Notes: generated by a model from the sequence alone, not told the origin. 64,000 bases of DNA from Prochlorococcus sp. scB241_528N17 (GCA_000634735.1 JFLG01000001.1:186001-250000), one strand, 5' to 3'. Counted from the stretch's first letter, positions 51,833-62,848 are shown. Numbers and translations are program-made.

Positions 51833-53239
51833 ATGGGGAAAGAAACACCGCAAAAAATTAATAAGTCCAGAGCTATTAGAAGATTAGTAATTTGGTACAA
51901 AAGAAATTCGGCAGTGACTTCTATAGTTGATACTGCTGCAAGTTCTGCGGCAACGGCTAGTAATGTTGCTGGTAATATGGTTTCTGGTGCTGGATCAGTA
52001 GTAACTACAGCTAGTAATGTTGCAGGTAATGTTGCAGGTAATGTTGTTTCAAGTGCTGAATCCGTAGTTAATACTGCTAGTAGTGTAGTTTCAAATGCTA
52101 GTTCAATAGCTAAAAATACATTACAGCCGCTAGTTTTTGACCCATTAAAAAGATTACAAAATAACGACAATATTTTAGATAGGGTGGAGGAATCTCAATC
52201 AAAAAGGATTTGGATCGCAGTTGATGGGATGGGTGGAGATTATGCTCCTGGTCCAATTCTTGAGGGTTGCCTAGAAGCAATAAGTAGATTTCCAATAAAT
52301 ATAAAGTTTGTCGGCAAAATTGAAAAAGTTAAAGATGCAGCAGAAAAAGCTGGTTTAGCAGAATTATTAGAAAATGAAATAGATAATAATCGTCTTGAAT
52401 TAATTGATAGTGGTGAGCCTATAGGGATGAATGAAGAAGCTACCGCAGTTAGAAAAAAGAAAAATGCAAGCATAAACGTTGCGATGGATTTAGTGAGAAA
52501 TAATAAAGCTGAAGCTGTCTACTCAGCAGGAAATTCAGGCGCAATGATGGCTTCTGCCATATTTAGAATTGGGAGATTGAAAGGGATTGAGAGACCAGCT
52601 ATAGGAGCATTGTTTCCAACAAGGGATCAAACTCGCCCTGTATTAGTTTTAGATGTCGGTGCAAACACTGATTGTAAGCCATCTTATCTACATCAATTTG
52701 CTCTTCTAGGAAATATTTATGCAAAAGATGTCCTACAAGTACAAAAACCAAGAATTGGCCTTTTAAATATTGGAGAAGAAGAATGTAAAGGTAATGATTT
52801 ATCCTTAAAAACATTTGAATTGTTATCTTCTGAAAAAAGTTTTGATTTTGGTGGTAATTGTGAAGGGCGAGATGTATTATCAGGTAGTTTCGACGTAGTA
52901 GTTTGTGATGGATTTACTGGAAATATTTTATTGAAATTTCTTGAATCTGTGGGAGGAGTTTTATTAGATATTTTGAGATCTGAGCTACCACGTGGAAGGC
53001 GGGGCAAAGTTGGTTCAGCTTTTTTAAAAAGTAATTTACTCAGAATTAAGAAAAGGTTAGATCATGCCGAACATGGAGGAGCTTTATTACTTGGGGTGAA
53101 TGGTATTTGCGTTATTGGTCATGGCAGTAGCAAATCTTTATCAGTAGTTAGTGCTCTTCGCTTGGCTCACTCTGCAGTGAATCATGGTGTTATGGACAAT
53201 TTAAATCAACTGCAAAAGCTTCAAGTTTTAAATTCGTAA
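51833..53239 (+). CDS. plsX: Phosphate acyltransferase PlsX with a long repetitive N-terminal extension
   Basis: Converts acyl-ACP to acyl-phosphate for phospholipid synthesis. The catalytic domain begins near residue 125 (WIAVDGMGGDYAPG) and contains AVYSAGNSGAMMAS, VLDVGANTDCKP and VVCDGFTGNILLK. The first 124 residues are extra for the family. They have a basic helix (RAIRRLVIWYKRNS), then Ala/Ser/Val/Asn-rich repeats (about 30-97, TASNVAGN types) and a linker. The ATG directly follows the rpaB stop; an internal ATG, DGMGG, comes too late to be the start. The extension may anchor the enzyme to membranes, as PlsX is peripheral elsewhere. Confidence 0.92.
   Translation: MGKETPQKINKSRAIRRLVIWYKRNSAVTSIVDTAASSAATASNVAGNMVSGAGSVVTTASNVAGNVAGNVVSSAESVVNTASSVVSNASSIAKNTLQPLVFDPLKRLQNNDNILDRVEESQSKRIWIAVDGMGGDYAPGPILEGCLEAISRFPINIKFVGKIEKVKDAAEKAGLAELLENEIDNNRLELIDSGEPIGMNEEATAVRKKKNASINVAMDLVRNNKAEAVYSAGNSGAMMASAIFRIGRLKGIERPAIGALFPTRDQTRPVLVLDVGANTDCKPSYLHQFALLGNIYAKDVLQVQKPRIGLLNIGEEECKGNDLSLKTFELLSSEKSFDFGGNCEGRDVLSGSFDVVVCDGFTGNILLKFLESVGGVLLDILRSELPRGRRGKVGSAFLKSNLLRIKKRLDHAEHGGALLLGVNGICVIGHGSSKSLSVVSALRLAHSAVNHGVMDNLNQLQKLQVLNS
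51920..52123 (+). repeat. Imperfect tandem repeat inside the 5' end of plsX
   Basis: GCTAGTAATGTTGCTGGTAA (near 51957) recurs as GCTAGTAATGTTGCAGGTAA (near 52011), and GTTGCAGGTAAT is repeated directly after it. The encoded units (TASNVAGN, SVVTTA, SVVNTA) are rich in Ala, Ser, Val and Asn. This is the main coding repeat of the window and could vary in copy number between strains. Confidence 0.7.
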
Positions 53240-53248
53240 AACATATTG

Positions 53249-53268
53249 AGTCAAATTTATGTTTGACT
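53249..53268 (+). other. Hairpin between plsX and fabH
   Basis: AGTCAAA (53249-53255) pairs with TTTGACT (53262-53268) around a 6-base loop. There is no T run directly after it, so it is not a normal terminator. It could be an mRNA processing site, a weak attenuator, or a regulator site in the 53-base gap of the operon. Confidence 0.4.
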
Positions 53269-53292
53269 AATATAAGTAACTAAAAAACTCTT

Positions 53293-54300
53293 TTGGAAGG
53301 AATAAATTTTAATCAGATTGGAGTGTCATTCAAGGGAAGCGGAAGTTATGTACCTGATCAAATCCTAACTAATCAAAAAATTAGTCAAAAGGTTGATACA
53401 AGCAATGAATGGATACAATCTAGAACTGGCATTTCTGAGCGAAGAATCTCTAGCGTAGAAGATAATGTTACTGAGATGGGTTATAAGGCAGCTCTAACTG
53501 CTATAGAAATGGCTAATTGGGATATAAAAACGATTGATTTGATTGTTTTAGCTACTTCTACTCCGCATGATTTATTTGGATCTGCACCATCCATTCAAGC
53601 TAAATTGGGGGCGGCTAATGCTGTAGCTTTCGATTTAACTGCAGCTTGTAGTGGTTTTTTATTTGCCTTAATAACAGCCTCACAATTTTTAAAAGGGGGC
53701 AGTTTTAAAAGGGCTATTGTTATTGGAGCAGATCAATTATCAAGTTATGTTGATTGGAAAGATAGAAGAAGTTGTATTCTCTTTGGAGATGGTGCCGGTG
53801 CATTAGCAATTGAAGCCACAAATGAATTTGATAATTTTATAGGTTTTGATATGAGAACTGATGGGGGGAGGGGTTCCTTTCTTAATCTTCCATCAAAAAA
53901 TAATAAGGATTCAATAGTTGATGAAATTGACTTTTTAAGTGGAGGTTTTTCTCCAATTCAGATGAATGGTCAGGAAGTTTATAAATTTGCAGTTAAAGAA
54001 GTACCCCTAATTCTTGAAAAGTTGTTGAAAAAAATGAAATATAATTCTGATCAAGTTGATTGGCTCTTGCTGCATCAAGCTAATCAAAGAATATTGGATT
54101 CTGTAGGAGAAAGGTTAAAAATTCCCAGAGAAAAGATTCTTAGCAATTTAGAAAAATATGGCAATACCTCAGCAGCAACAATTCCACTAATGATGGATGA
54201 GGCTGTAAGAGATTATAGAATTAAACAAAATGATATTATTGCTACAAGTGGTTTCGGTGCTGGGCTAAGTTGGGGTGCAGCCCTAATTAAATGGGGTTAA
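53293..54300 (+). CDS. fabH: Beta-ketoacyl-ACP synthase III
   Basis: Starts fatty acid chains from acetyl-CoA and malonyl-ACP. The catalytic Cys119 is in DLTAACSGFLFA; the histidine in LLHQANQRI and the asparagine in KYGNTSAATIP complete the triad. 335 residues. TTG 53293 gives the family-length N-terminus, with no ATG available. Part of the plsX-fabH-fabD-plsC run. Confidence 0.95.
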   Translation: MEGINFNQIGVSFKGSGSYVPDQILTNQKISQKVDTSNEWIQSRTGISERRISSVEDNVTEMGYKAALTAIEMANWDIKTIDLIVLATSTPHDLFGSAPSIQAKLGAANAVAFDLTAACSGFLFALITASQFLKGGSFKRAIVIGADQLSSYVDWKDRRSCILFGDGAGALAIEATNEFDNFIGFDMRTDGGRGSFLNLPSKNNKDSIVDEIDFLSGGFSPIQMNGQEVYKFAVKEVPLILEKLLKKMKYNSDQVDWLLLHQANQRILDSVGERLKIPREKILSNLEKYGNTSAATIPLMMDEAVRDYRIKQNDIIATSGFGAGLSWGAALIKWG

Positions 54301-54318
54301 AAACAAAATAGGAACATT

Positions 54319-55215
54319 ATGACAGTTGCATGGGTATTCCCTGGACAGGGTTCGCAAAAAATTGGAATGGCTAAACAAATTGAAAATTTGCCAACCACAA
54401 AAGAGAGGTTTAGTTATGCTTCTGAGATATTTGAAAGAAATTTATTTGAAATTTGCGAGTTAAATTCTGATTTAACAAATCCTCTTAGTGATTTGAATAA
54501 TACAAGAAATACACAAATCTGTCTTTTTTTGGTTGAATCAATTTTATTGGATGCCTTAAAAGAAAAAGGTTTTAAACCAACTTATGTTGCTGGGCATAGT
54601 CTTGGAGAAATAACTGCCTTATATTGTGCGGATGTTTTTTCATTCGAAGATTGCGTATCACTAATAAAAGTTAGATCTCAATTAATGAGAAATGCTGGGC
54701 AAGGATCTATGGCTGCAGTAATTGGTTTTGATAGAAATGAACTTGATTTATTAGTCAAAAAAAGTAAAGATGTTGTAATTGCTAATGATAATAGCTCTTC
54801 CCAAGTTGTCTTGTCAGGATCTAACGAAGAGTTAGACAATTTATCGAAAGAAATTTCTTGTAAAAGATTCCTAAAATTAAATGTTTCAGGTGCATTCCAT
54901 TCACCATTCATGGATGAGCCTGCAGTTAAATTTTCTGAGTATTTAAAACAGATTAAGTTTAAAAATCCTTCTTTCCCAGTAATAAGTAATTATGAACCTT
55001 CATTATGTGACGATCCTGATGAGCTTAAAACTAGATTGGAAAATCAAATGTGTAATGGCGTAAGGTGGCGAGAAACTATGGATTTAATGGCACAAGATAA
55101 TGATCTTCATTTTGTTGAAGTTGGCCCTTCAAATGTACTTAGTGGTTTAGCCAAAAGACATATGAAAGATTTAAAAATTTCTCAAGTTTCAGCTTCTAAT
55201 CAAATAACTTATTAA
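54319..55215 (+). CDS. fabD: Malonyl-CoA:ACP transacylase
   Basis: Loads malonyl groups onto ACP. Nucleophile Ser94 is in GHSLGE (92-97); the histidine is in SGAFHSPFM near residue 200, and the start WVFPGQGSQ is diagnostic. 298 residues. It is separated from fabH by 18 bases and from plsC by 6 bases on the same strand. Confidence 0.96.
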   Translation: MTVAWVFPGQGSQKIGMAKQIENLPTTKERFSYASEIFERNLFEICELNSDLTNPLSDLNNTRNTQICLFLVESILLDALKEKGFKPTYVAGHSLGEITALYCADVFSFEDCVSLIKVRSQLMRNAGQGSMAAVIGFDRNELDLLVKKSKDVVIANDNSSSQVVLSGSNEELDNLSKEISCKRFLKLNVSGAFHSPFMDEPAVKFSEYLKQIKFKNPSFPVISNYEPSLCDDPDELKTRLENQMCNGVRWRETMDLMAQDNDLHFVEVGPSNVLSGLAKRHMKDLKISQVSASNQITY

Positions 55216-55221
55216 TCAAGT

Positions 55222-55842
55222 ATGAAAAATGATGTTTTTCAAAAATTAATTTATCAATTAGTTAGCAAACTTTTTGTATTACCAATTTATAAATTTGTAT
55301 TTAGAGGTCATTTAATAGGTAGAGAAAATATTCCGCAACAAAATTCTTTTATAATGGTTTCTAATCATGGTTCTTTGCTTGACCCTCCTTTGTTAGGACA
55401 TGCTCTTGGACGTAATATATCTTTTATGGCCAAGGCAGAGCTATTTAAAATACCTTTACTTGGTTCTATTATCAAGGCTTGTGGAGCTTATCCTGTAAAA
55501 AGAGGCATTGTTGATAAAAATACCATTCAAACAGCATGTAAAAAATTATCAAATAATAATTGTATTGGAATATTCATTGATGGTACACGTCAAAAAAATG
55601 GTCGAGTGAATAAGCCCAAACAAGGAGCAGCATTATTAGCCTTTAAAAATCAAAAATTATTATTACCTGTTGCAATAGTTAATTCTCATAGACTAATAAG
55701 ATTTAAATTCTTTTTTCCTTTGTTTTCAAAAATAGTTATTAAGGTGGGAAAACCTGTTCAACCTCCACAGAGTTCATCAAGAGATGATCTGAATGTTGTA
55801 ACAGTGTACCTTCAAGATAAAATTAATAATTTGATTGGATGA
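55222..55842 (+). CDS. plsC: 1-acyl-sn-glycerol-3-phosphate acyltransferase
   Basis: Makes phosphatidic acid from lysophosphatidic acid. The acyltransferase boxes are NHGSLLDP (H49, D54), the GAYPVKRG segment and FIDGTRQKNGR. 206 residues with a hydrophobic N-terminal segment. Last gene of the lipid run; it converges with tsaB at a gap of 4 bases. Confidence 0.93.
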   Translation: MKNDVFQKLIYQLVSKLFVLPIYKFVFRGHLIGRENIPQQNSFIMVSNHGSLLDPPLLGHALGRNISFMAKAELFKIPLLGSIIKACGAYPVKRGIVDKNTIQTACKKLSNNNCIGIFIDGTRQKNGRVNKPKQGAALLAFKNQKLLLPVAIVNSHRLIRFKFFFPLFSKIVIKVGKPVQPPQSSSRDDLNVVTVYLQDKINNLIG

Positions 55843-55846
55843 ATAT

Positions 55847-56494
55847 TTAGTTGATTGGCGAAATAGGGTAAAGAGGCAAAACTTTTCTCCAGGAATCTAA
55901 ATTTGAATTAAATAAATTTTTATTTGTTAAGTTTAATAGTTCTTTTAAATCTTCTTTATCATCATAATTAGCCTCAAAAGTAAGTTCTTTGCTCTTAATT
56001 TCTTTAACAACTTTTGGTAAAACTGTTTCTCGAATAACTAGATCAGAGGAGTTTTTTTCTTTATGAAAAATTTCATATTTACCTGCAATTAAACCCTTGC
56101 GTTTTAATTTTTTATAAATCCAGAATGATTGTTTGTTTATAAAGATATTATTTATTGATGCAATTCTTTTTGCCATTATTTCAAATGAACTAAAACTGTC
56201 TAGAGGACAATTGATTTGTTGTGAGATGGTTCTTGCTAAAACTACAATAAGTCGTGAAGCATTAAAATTTGCTGGCCCTATGCTGACAGATAACTTATTT
56301 ATTTTTTTTAAATTTTCTTTGGCAATGAATTTGTTAAGATCATAAATAAGGTTGTTGCAAAGGTCATTATCAAATTTTTTGATAAATAATTCATCAGATT
56401 CAAGGGTATTGTTTTTTCTATACCCAAAGCCAAAAGAATTGTCTGTGCTATGAATCACTAATGTAGCGTAATTTTGTTTGAGTTTATCTTTCAT
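55847..56494 (-). CDS. tsaB: tRNA t6A biosynthesis protein TsaB
   Basis: An ASKHA-fold partner of TsaD in making the t6A modification. The first strands (TLVIHSTDNSFGFGYR), KLSVSIGPANFNASRLIVVLA, and the CPLDSFSSFEIMA segment match TsaB. It is shorter and more divergent than E. coli TsaB, as in other picocyanobacteria. 215 residues. It lies just downstream of ycf34 on the same strand. Confidence 0.82.
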   Translation of the reverse strand: MKDKLKQNYATLVIHSTDNSFGFGYRKNNTLESDELFIKKFDNDLCNNLIYDLNKFIAKENLKKINKLSVSIGPANFNASRLIVVLARTISQQINCPLDSFSSFEIMAKRIASINNIFINKQSFWIYKKLKRKGLIAGKYEIFHKEKNSSDLVIRETVLPKVVKEIKSKELTFEANYDDKEDLKELLNLTNKNLFNSNLDSWRKVLPLYPISPIN

Positions 56495-56503
56495 CTTTTA
56501 CCT

Positions 56504-56755
56504 TTAAACAGGTAATTCCATTCCTGGATTACACCTAGACCATTTACCAAATTCATTTTCAAAACTTTCACAAGATTGAACATCCCAATCAGTTTTATAA
56601 TCACCATTATTGTCTTTCACTATATTTACATGAATGAATGGTTTTTTTGCTTTAAAATCAGGTAGATCACAAATATGATCTACACCATGATTATTCTCAA
56701 CATCATGATACGTAATACATCTATCAACCCATTTACAGTTGATGCAAATGCACAT
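56504..56755 (-). CDS. ycf34: Ycf34 (Fe-S protein)
   Basis: An 83-residue protein from ATG 56755 with the diagnostic start MCICINCKWVDRCITYH. The cysteines C2, C4, C7, C13 and more near the end (CNPG) suit an iron-sulfur site; Ycf34 helps photosynthetic electron transport in Synechocystis. A longer in-frame start at 56878 gives a poor hydrophobic extension that overlaps the divergent cca gene, so I reject it. Confidence 0.9.
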   Translation of the reverse strand: MCICINCKWVDRCITYHDVENNHGVDHICDLPDFKAKKPFIHVNIVKDNNGDYKTDWDVQSCESFENEFGKWSRCNPGMELPV

Positions 56756-56769
56756 AATTAATAAATAAA

Positions 56770-57987
56770 ATGAAAGGTAGTATTTACAAAGATCATACAC
56801 TAGTAATTGATGAATTAGAAAAAAGTAAAAAATTTCATAATTTGGATTTAATATTAGGTTTTTTACCTCAAGGATCATATTTGGTTGGTGGTTACATAAG
56901 AGATATTATTTTGGGAAGAGAGACTGAAAAGGTAGATGTTGATATTGTGGTACCTTTAAATGCAATTGAAATCGGGAAAAAGATTGCAGATAATATTGGA
57001 TCAAAATTTATAATTTTAGATGAAAAAAGAGAAGTAGTAAGAATTATTCTTAATCATATCTCAATTGATATTGCAAATCAGATTTCTCCCACAATCGAGG
57101 GCGATCTATGCAGTAGGGACTTTTCGATAAATTCAATTGCTTTTTTATTAGATAAGAAGCTTTTGTTTGATCCATTGAATGGTCTTAAAGATTTAGAGTT
57201 TGGTCTACTTAAAACTTATTCAGAAAAAAACTTACTTAATGATCCATTAAGGATTTTAAGATGTTTTCGTTTTGTTTCAGAATTGAATTTTAAAATCGAT
57301 CTAAAATTGGTTGATTTTATAAAAAAAAATAAAGGGAAATTATATCTTGTTGCCAAAGAGAGGATTAATTATGAAATACAAAAAATAGTAAATGGGGAAA
57401 ATGCACTTAAGGCGGTAATTTTGGTAAAAAAATTTAATATATTTGGATCTGATAATTTTTATAAAAATTCTTTTTTTTTGGATTTAGAAAAAATTAACTA
57501 TCTAGAACTTAATCAGGAAGAAAAAGAAAAATTTTTACCATCATTTTTTATTGCTCAAATTTTAGATGTTACATCTTTAGAGAAACTTAAATTTAGTAAA
57601 GCTGAAATTGCAAAAACTAAGTTATTAAGAAAATGGCACTTTTTATTGGAGAAAAAAAATATCGCTCAATTAACTGAATCAGATAGATTTGCTTTACATA
57701 AAGAATTAGAGATGTATCTTCCAACTTTTATTTTCCATTTACCTCAAAACTTGCGATCAAATTGGCTTCTTAGATGGCGTGACAATGATGATAAATTATT
57801 TCATCCTTCAAACTTACTTAATGGTTACTTAATCAAAAAAAATTTAAAAATAAAGGATGGGCCTATCTTAGGAGAGCTTTTACACTATCTTTCTGAGGAA
57901 CTTGCTTATAAAAGATTGAATAATTTTGATGAAGCTATTTATAAAGCAAAGAGATGGATTGAACAAAATGCACCAAAATGTGATTAA
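56770..57987 (+). CDS. cca: tRNA nucleotidyltransferase / poly(A)-polymerase family protein
   Basis: Adds or repairs CCA at tRNA ends. The nucleotidyltransferase head is YLVGGYIRDIILGRETEK then VDVDIVV (D56, D58), with RDFSINSIAF and LNDPLRILRCFRF following. 405 residues with a helical C-terminal half. As the tRNA-Asn here lacks an encoded CCA, such an enzyme is needed. Specialisation as poly(A) polymerase cannot be excluded. Divergent from ycf34 with a 14-base spacer. Confidence 0.9.
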   Translation: MKGSIYKDHTLVIDELEKSKKFHNLDLILGFLPQGSYLVGGYIRDIILGRETEKVDVDIVVPLNAIEIGKKIADNIGSKFIILDEKREVVRIILNHISIDIANQISPTIEGDLCSRDFSINSIAFLLDKKLLFDPLNGLKDLEFGLLKTYSEKNLLNDPLRILRCFRFVSELNFKIDLKLVDFIKKNKGKLYLVAKERINYEIQKIVNGENALKAVILVKKFNIFGSDNFYKNSFFLDLEKINYLELNQEEKEKFLPSFFIAQILDVTSLEKLKFSKAEIAKTKLLRKWHFLLEKKNIAQLTESDRFALHKELEMYLPTFIFHLPQNLRSNWLLRWRDNDDKLFHPSNLLNGYLIKKNLKIKDGPILGELLHYLSEELAYKRLNNFDEAIYKAKRWIEQNAPKCD

Positions 57988-58046
57988 ATACACATAGTTT
58001 AGTTTTGTTTAGAAGTTCAGACTTCAAAATCATTTTTAAAAATTTT

Positions 58047-58466
58047 ATGAGCATTCGCATTTACATTGGCAATTTACCACAAGGATTTAATCCAAAAGAA
58101 TTTGATACACTCCTAAAGTCAGTTTCTGATTCGATTAGATTTAAAGCAGTTCTAGATAAGGAAACTAAGGAATGCAGGGGGTTTGGTTTCGCTACAACAA
58201 ATAATGAAGATAATGCTAATTTATTAATTCAAAAGTTAAATGGTTTTGAATTCAATGGTTCTAAATTAAGAGTAGAGCTATCAGAAAAGAAAGATTCTGC
58301 CTCAAACAAAAGAAATGGTGGAAAATTAAACAAAAATAAGAAAAGGAAAGACTTTAAGAAAATTGTTCATAGTGATGCACCTAACCTCGAGGCTCCTGAT
58401 CCAAGATGGGCTGGAGAACTATCTAAATTGAAAGATTTGTTAGCTAATCAGAGGACGCCTGCCTAG
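58047..58466 (+). CDS. RRM RNA-binding protein
   Basis: A single RRM domain (residues about 2-80) with RNP2 IYIGNLP and RNP1 RGFGFATT, followed by a Lys/Asn-rich tail (NKNKKRKDFKK) and an acidic end. ATG 58047 is preferred over an in-frame codon at 58005, as the family begins SIRIYIGNLP. Cyanobacterial RbpA-type proteins bind mRNA and are often cold- or light-regulated. 139 residues. It converges with crtB. Confidence 0.88.
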   Translation: MSIRIYIGNLPQGFNPKEFDTLLKSVSDSIRFKAVLDKETKECRGFGFATTNNEDNANLLIQKLNGFEFNGSKLRVELSEKKDSASNKRNGGKLNKNKKRKDFKKIVHSDAPNLEAPDPRWAGELSKLKDLLANQRTPA

Positions 58467-59375
58467 TTACTTAATGCGAGAAATTAAAAACGATATTGGA
58501 ATTTCAAGAGCTTTTACTGAATTTTTTACAAAAGCCCTATTATTAAAAACATCATAATCTAATCTTTCAATAGAATTTAATATTCCTCTATATAGACGCA
58601 AAGACGTCCATACTGGCCATCTTGCGTCAGAAGATAACCACTTAATACCATCTTCAGACTTTTGGAACCATTCGCGTGCTCTTGTTAATTGAAAGTTCAT
58701 CAGTGCTTTCCACTGCTTGTTGATTTTTCCTTTTAAAAGTTCTTCTTCGGAATAATTAAATTTTTCAATATCTGCTTGCGGGAGATAAATTCTTCCTCTG
58801 TGTCTATCTTCTCCTACATCTCTCAATATATTGGTTAATTGATTTGCAATTCCTAGAGCTATAGCTGCTTCAGAGGGGTCAGGAATAGCACTCCATGGGG
58901 CTGATGTATAAGCACTATCAATCCCCATCACATTTTGAGTCATTAAACCAACAGTTCCTGCCACTCTATAACAATAGAGTTTTAATTCATCAAAATCTTT
59001 GTATCTAAATTTGTTTAGATCCATTCTCTGGCCATCTATCATATCTAGATAGGGTTGAATACTTTGTGGATATTTTTCGATGGTATCTAATAAAACTGAG
59101 TCTAATTCAGATTTAATAATCCCTTTAAATACATTTTTAGTATTTTCTTCCCATTCATCTAGATTGTCTGAAAGCTCATGTTGTGATTTAGTTGAGGCTT
59201 CTACGCTATCCATTATTTCATCTGTTCTTCTACACCATACGTAAATAGCCCAAATAGCTTTTCTCTTTTCCTGAGGTAATAGAAGAGTACCCAAGTAAAA
59301 GGTTTTAGCCCATTGTTGAGTTTCTTTTCGGCATATCTCGTATGCTTGATCTAGTTGAGAAATTGAATTTTTCAA
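58467..59375 (-). CDS. crtB: Phytoene synthase
   Basis: Condenses two geranylgeranyl diphosphates to phytoene, the committed step to carotenoids. The two metal motifs are RRTDEIMDS (D52, D56) and DVGEDRHRGR (D186, D190). 302 residues, complete. It lies 34 bases downstream of crtP on the same strand; the pair is probably one transcript, with a shared promoter between crtP and ndhM. Confidence 0.96.
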   Translation of the reverse strand: MKNSISQLDQAYEICRKETQQWAKTFYLGTLLLPQEKRKAIWAIYVWCRRTDEIMDSVEASTKSQHELSDNLDEWEENTKNVFKGIIKSELDSVLLDTIEKYPQSIQPYLDMIDGQRMDLNKFRYKDFDELKLYCYRVAGTVGLMTQNVMGIDSAYTSAPWSAIPDPSEAAIALGIANQLTNILRDVGEDRHRGRIYLPQADIEKFNYSEEELLKGKINKQWKALMNFQLTRAREWFQKSEDGIKWLSSDARWPVWTSLRLYRGILNSIERLDYDVFNNRAFVKNSVKALEIPISFLISRIK

Positions 59376-59409
59376 AAAGTTTTAGCTTAATTTAAGGATG
59401 TTGCAAATG

Positions 59410-60852
<1,443 letters not shown>

Positions 60853-60900
60853 TTAAAGTTAGAACATAATAGTTTTTTTCGTTGATTATTTTGTAAAATT

Positions 60901-61248
60901 ATGGAAAAAATGCTTTTAAAATCAACTACAAGACATGTAAGAATTTTTACTGCCGAAGTAGTTGATGAGGAATTACAGTTTCATCCCAACAAATTGACTC
61001 TTGATTTAGATCCCGATAACGAATTTATTTGGAACGAAGATTCTCTAAACAAAATAAATGAAAAATTTAATAATCTAATCAAAGAGAGAGCAGGAAGAGA
61101 TTTAGATGATTATGAACTTCGAAAAATAGGGTCAGAAATCGAAGGTTTAATAAAATTTTTGCTTCAAAATGGTCAGCTAAGTTACAACCCTGAATGTAGA
61201 GTAATGAATTATTCAATGGGTTTACCAAAAACAAATGAAGTGCTGTGA
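60901..61248 (+). CDS. ndhM: NAD(P)H-quinone oxidoreductase subunit M
   Basis: A 115-residue peripheral NDH-1 subunit. [20 protein letters not shown] at the start and [17 protein letters not shown] near the centre are diagnostic. It supports cyclic and respiratory electron flow. Its TGA overlaps the GTG start of the DUF3172 gene (GTGA), so the two are translationally coupled. ndhO lies 20 kb away and ndhF at the window's end. Confidence 0.96.
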   Translation: MEKMLLKSTTRHVRIFTAEVVDEELQFHPNKLTLDLDPDNEFIWNEDSLNKINEKFNNLIKERAGRDLDDYELRKIGSEIEGLIKFLLQNGQLSYNPECRVMNYSMGLPKTNEVL

Positions 61249-61868
61249 ATAGATCATCATCAAACAGAAGGCCAAGGAGAGGCTCAAATAGAAATTATTA
61301 CCCTCCAAATACAAGAGATATTGATTCGTATGGACAAAGAAATCCAAGATTACCTGATTCTTCTGAACAAAAAATCAACTTCAGTACAGGAACCATTGCT
61401 GTACTTGCTGGAGTACTAATTTTAGGAGTTGGTATTGGGAGTGCTATTACCAGCACAACTGATGGCGGACAGGGAAACATAGCTAGTCAACAACAATTAG
61501 ATATGGCTGTTCCAGACCCTGAATTTTGTAGACAATGGGGAGCTAGTGCTTTTGTAATTGATGTTGAAATGTATACAACTCTGAATCCTTCTACGAGTTT
61601 TGTGACGCAACCAGCTCTTCAGCCAGGTTGTGTGATTAGAAGAGAGAATTGGACAGTTTTACAGAAACAGGGCGCAATTAGTAATGAAGATGTAAGAGAA
61701 TGTAAACAAAGGATGAATACTTTTGCTTACATTGGATCTATAAGAGATAAGCCAATAGTTAAGTGCGTTTATCAGACCGATGTAAACGAAAATAAATTTA
61801 TAATAAAGGGCGATGGACAAGCCGAAGATGGAGGCGTTGGTATTAATAAAGAAGCAATTCAGTTTTGA
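61245..61868 (+). CDS. DUF3172 family membrane-anchored protein
   Basis: Basic, Asn/Arg-rich N-terminus (residues 1-40), one membrane helix (about 47-69, [19 protein letters not shown]) and a mature domain with four cysteines near [27 protein letters not shown] and VKCVYQ. The cysteines may form disulfides in the lumen or periplasm. Function unknown. GTG start overlaps ndhM. It converges with rbcR, 6 bases apart. Confidence 0.82.
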   Translation: MNRSSSNRRPRRGSNRNYYPPNTRDIDSYGQRNPRLPDSSEQKINFSTGTIAVLAGVLILGVGIGSAITSTTDGGQGNIASQQQLDMAVPDPEFCRQWGASAFVIDVEMYTTLNPSTSFVTQPALQPGCVIRRENWTVLQKQGAISNEDVRECKQRMNTFAYIGSIRDKPIVKCVYQTDVNENKFIIKGDGQAEDGGVGINKEAIQF

Positions 61869-61874
61869 TCAAAA

Positions 61875-62819
61875 TTATATATGCCTTAAAGGGCTTTCTA
61901 AACTAGCAAATTGCGGCAGAATATTTTTTTTAAATACTTCTGATGCCCTTGATGTATATCTTGAAGGATTGGTAATTAATTTAAGTTCTCTTTTAACCTC
62001 CAAGTCAGCAACAAATGCTTTGTGGATTGTTCTTGCAGATAATTCTCTTTCAATAGAAACAACAGGCAAAAAGGAAGCTCCTAATCCTGATTGAACTGCA
62101 TTTTTGATTGCTTCAAGAGAGTTAAGTTCCATCTCAATTTTTAATCTTTGAATATCAAGCCCAGAGTCTTGAAGAAGTTTATCAACAACTTTTCTTGTTG
62201 TAGATTGAGAGTCTAACGTTACAAAATTTAATTTATATAAGTCTTCTTTTAGAAGCTCTTTTTTGGTCGAAAATGGGTGCTTAGAGGGTAAGACTAATGC
62301 CAATTCATCTGTGGCATAAGGAATTACTTGTAGCAAATTTTCTAAATCTCCAGGTAATTGTCCGCCAATAATAGCTAAGTCAATTTGTCCATTCGCGACA
62401 CTCCAACCGGTTCTTCTCGTACTGTGAACTTGAAGCTGAACAGATACGTCAGGGTATTTTTGTCTAAATAGTCCTATCATTCTCGGCATTAAATAGGTCC
62501 CAGTTGTTTGGCTGGCTCCAATTACAAGAGTTCCTCCTTTTAAGCTATTTAAATCTTCAATAGCTTTGCAAGCTTCGTCGCATTGATTCAAAATTCGTTC
62601 ACAATATTCAAGTAATAGTCTCCCTGCTTCAGTCAACAGAGCCTTCCTACCACCTCTGTCAAAAATTGTGATTTCAAGTTGTTTTTCTAAATTTTGTATT
62701 TGTAAACTTACGGCAGGTTGGGTTACATATAAGAGATCTGCAGCTTTTTTAAAACTTCCTTGAGCTGCGATAGCTTTTAATATTCTTAATTGGTCGAGTG
62801 TAAATGGTAATTCTGGCAT
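61875..62819 (-). CDS. rbcR: LysR-type regulator RbcR/CbbR (Ycf30)
   Basis: A LysR-family regulator, probably of RuBisCO and carbon-fixation genes. The N-terminal winged helix ([20 protein letters not shown], residues 6-65) and the substrate domain (90-300, [20 protein letters not shown]) are typical of RbcR. 314 residues. It is divergent from the Z-ISO gene over 83 bases with small inverted repeats, consistent with autoregulation. RuBisCO genes are not in the window. Confidence 0.92.
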   Translation of the reverse strand: MPELPFTLDQLRILKAIAAQGSFKKAADLLYVTQPAVSLQIQNLEKQLEITIFDRGGRKALLTEAGRLLLEYCERILNQCDEACKAIEDLNSLKGGTLVIGASQTTGTYLMPRMIGLFRQKYPDVSVQLQVHSTRRTGWSVANGQIDLAIIGGQLPGDLENLLQVIPYATDELALVLPSKHPFSTKKELLKEDLYKLNFVTLDSQSTTRKVVDKLLQDSGLDIQRLKIEMELNSLEAIKNAVQSGLGASFLPVVSIERELSARTIHKAFVADLEVKRELKLITNPSRYTSRASEVFKKNILPQFASLESPLRHI

Positions 62820-62848
62820 CTATTATGCCTACAATTTCTTATAATTCT

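Noticed and set aside
51706-52170. A 154-codon Ala/Leu/Thr-rich frame on the minus strand opposite rpaB/plsX
   Set aside because: It is the mirror of the plsX repeat DNA; the plus-strand genes have clear domain support, and this frame has low-complexity composition only.
56756-56878. Longer N-terminus for Ycf34
   Set aside because: It would overlap the divergent cca gene and adds hydrophobic sequence; Ycf34 starts MCIC.
58005-58046. Longer N-terminus for the RRM protein
   Set aside because: The added residues are unlike RRM proteins; ATG 58047 gives the family start.
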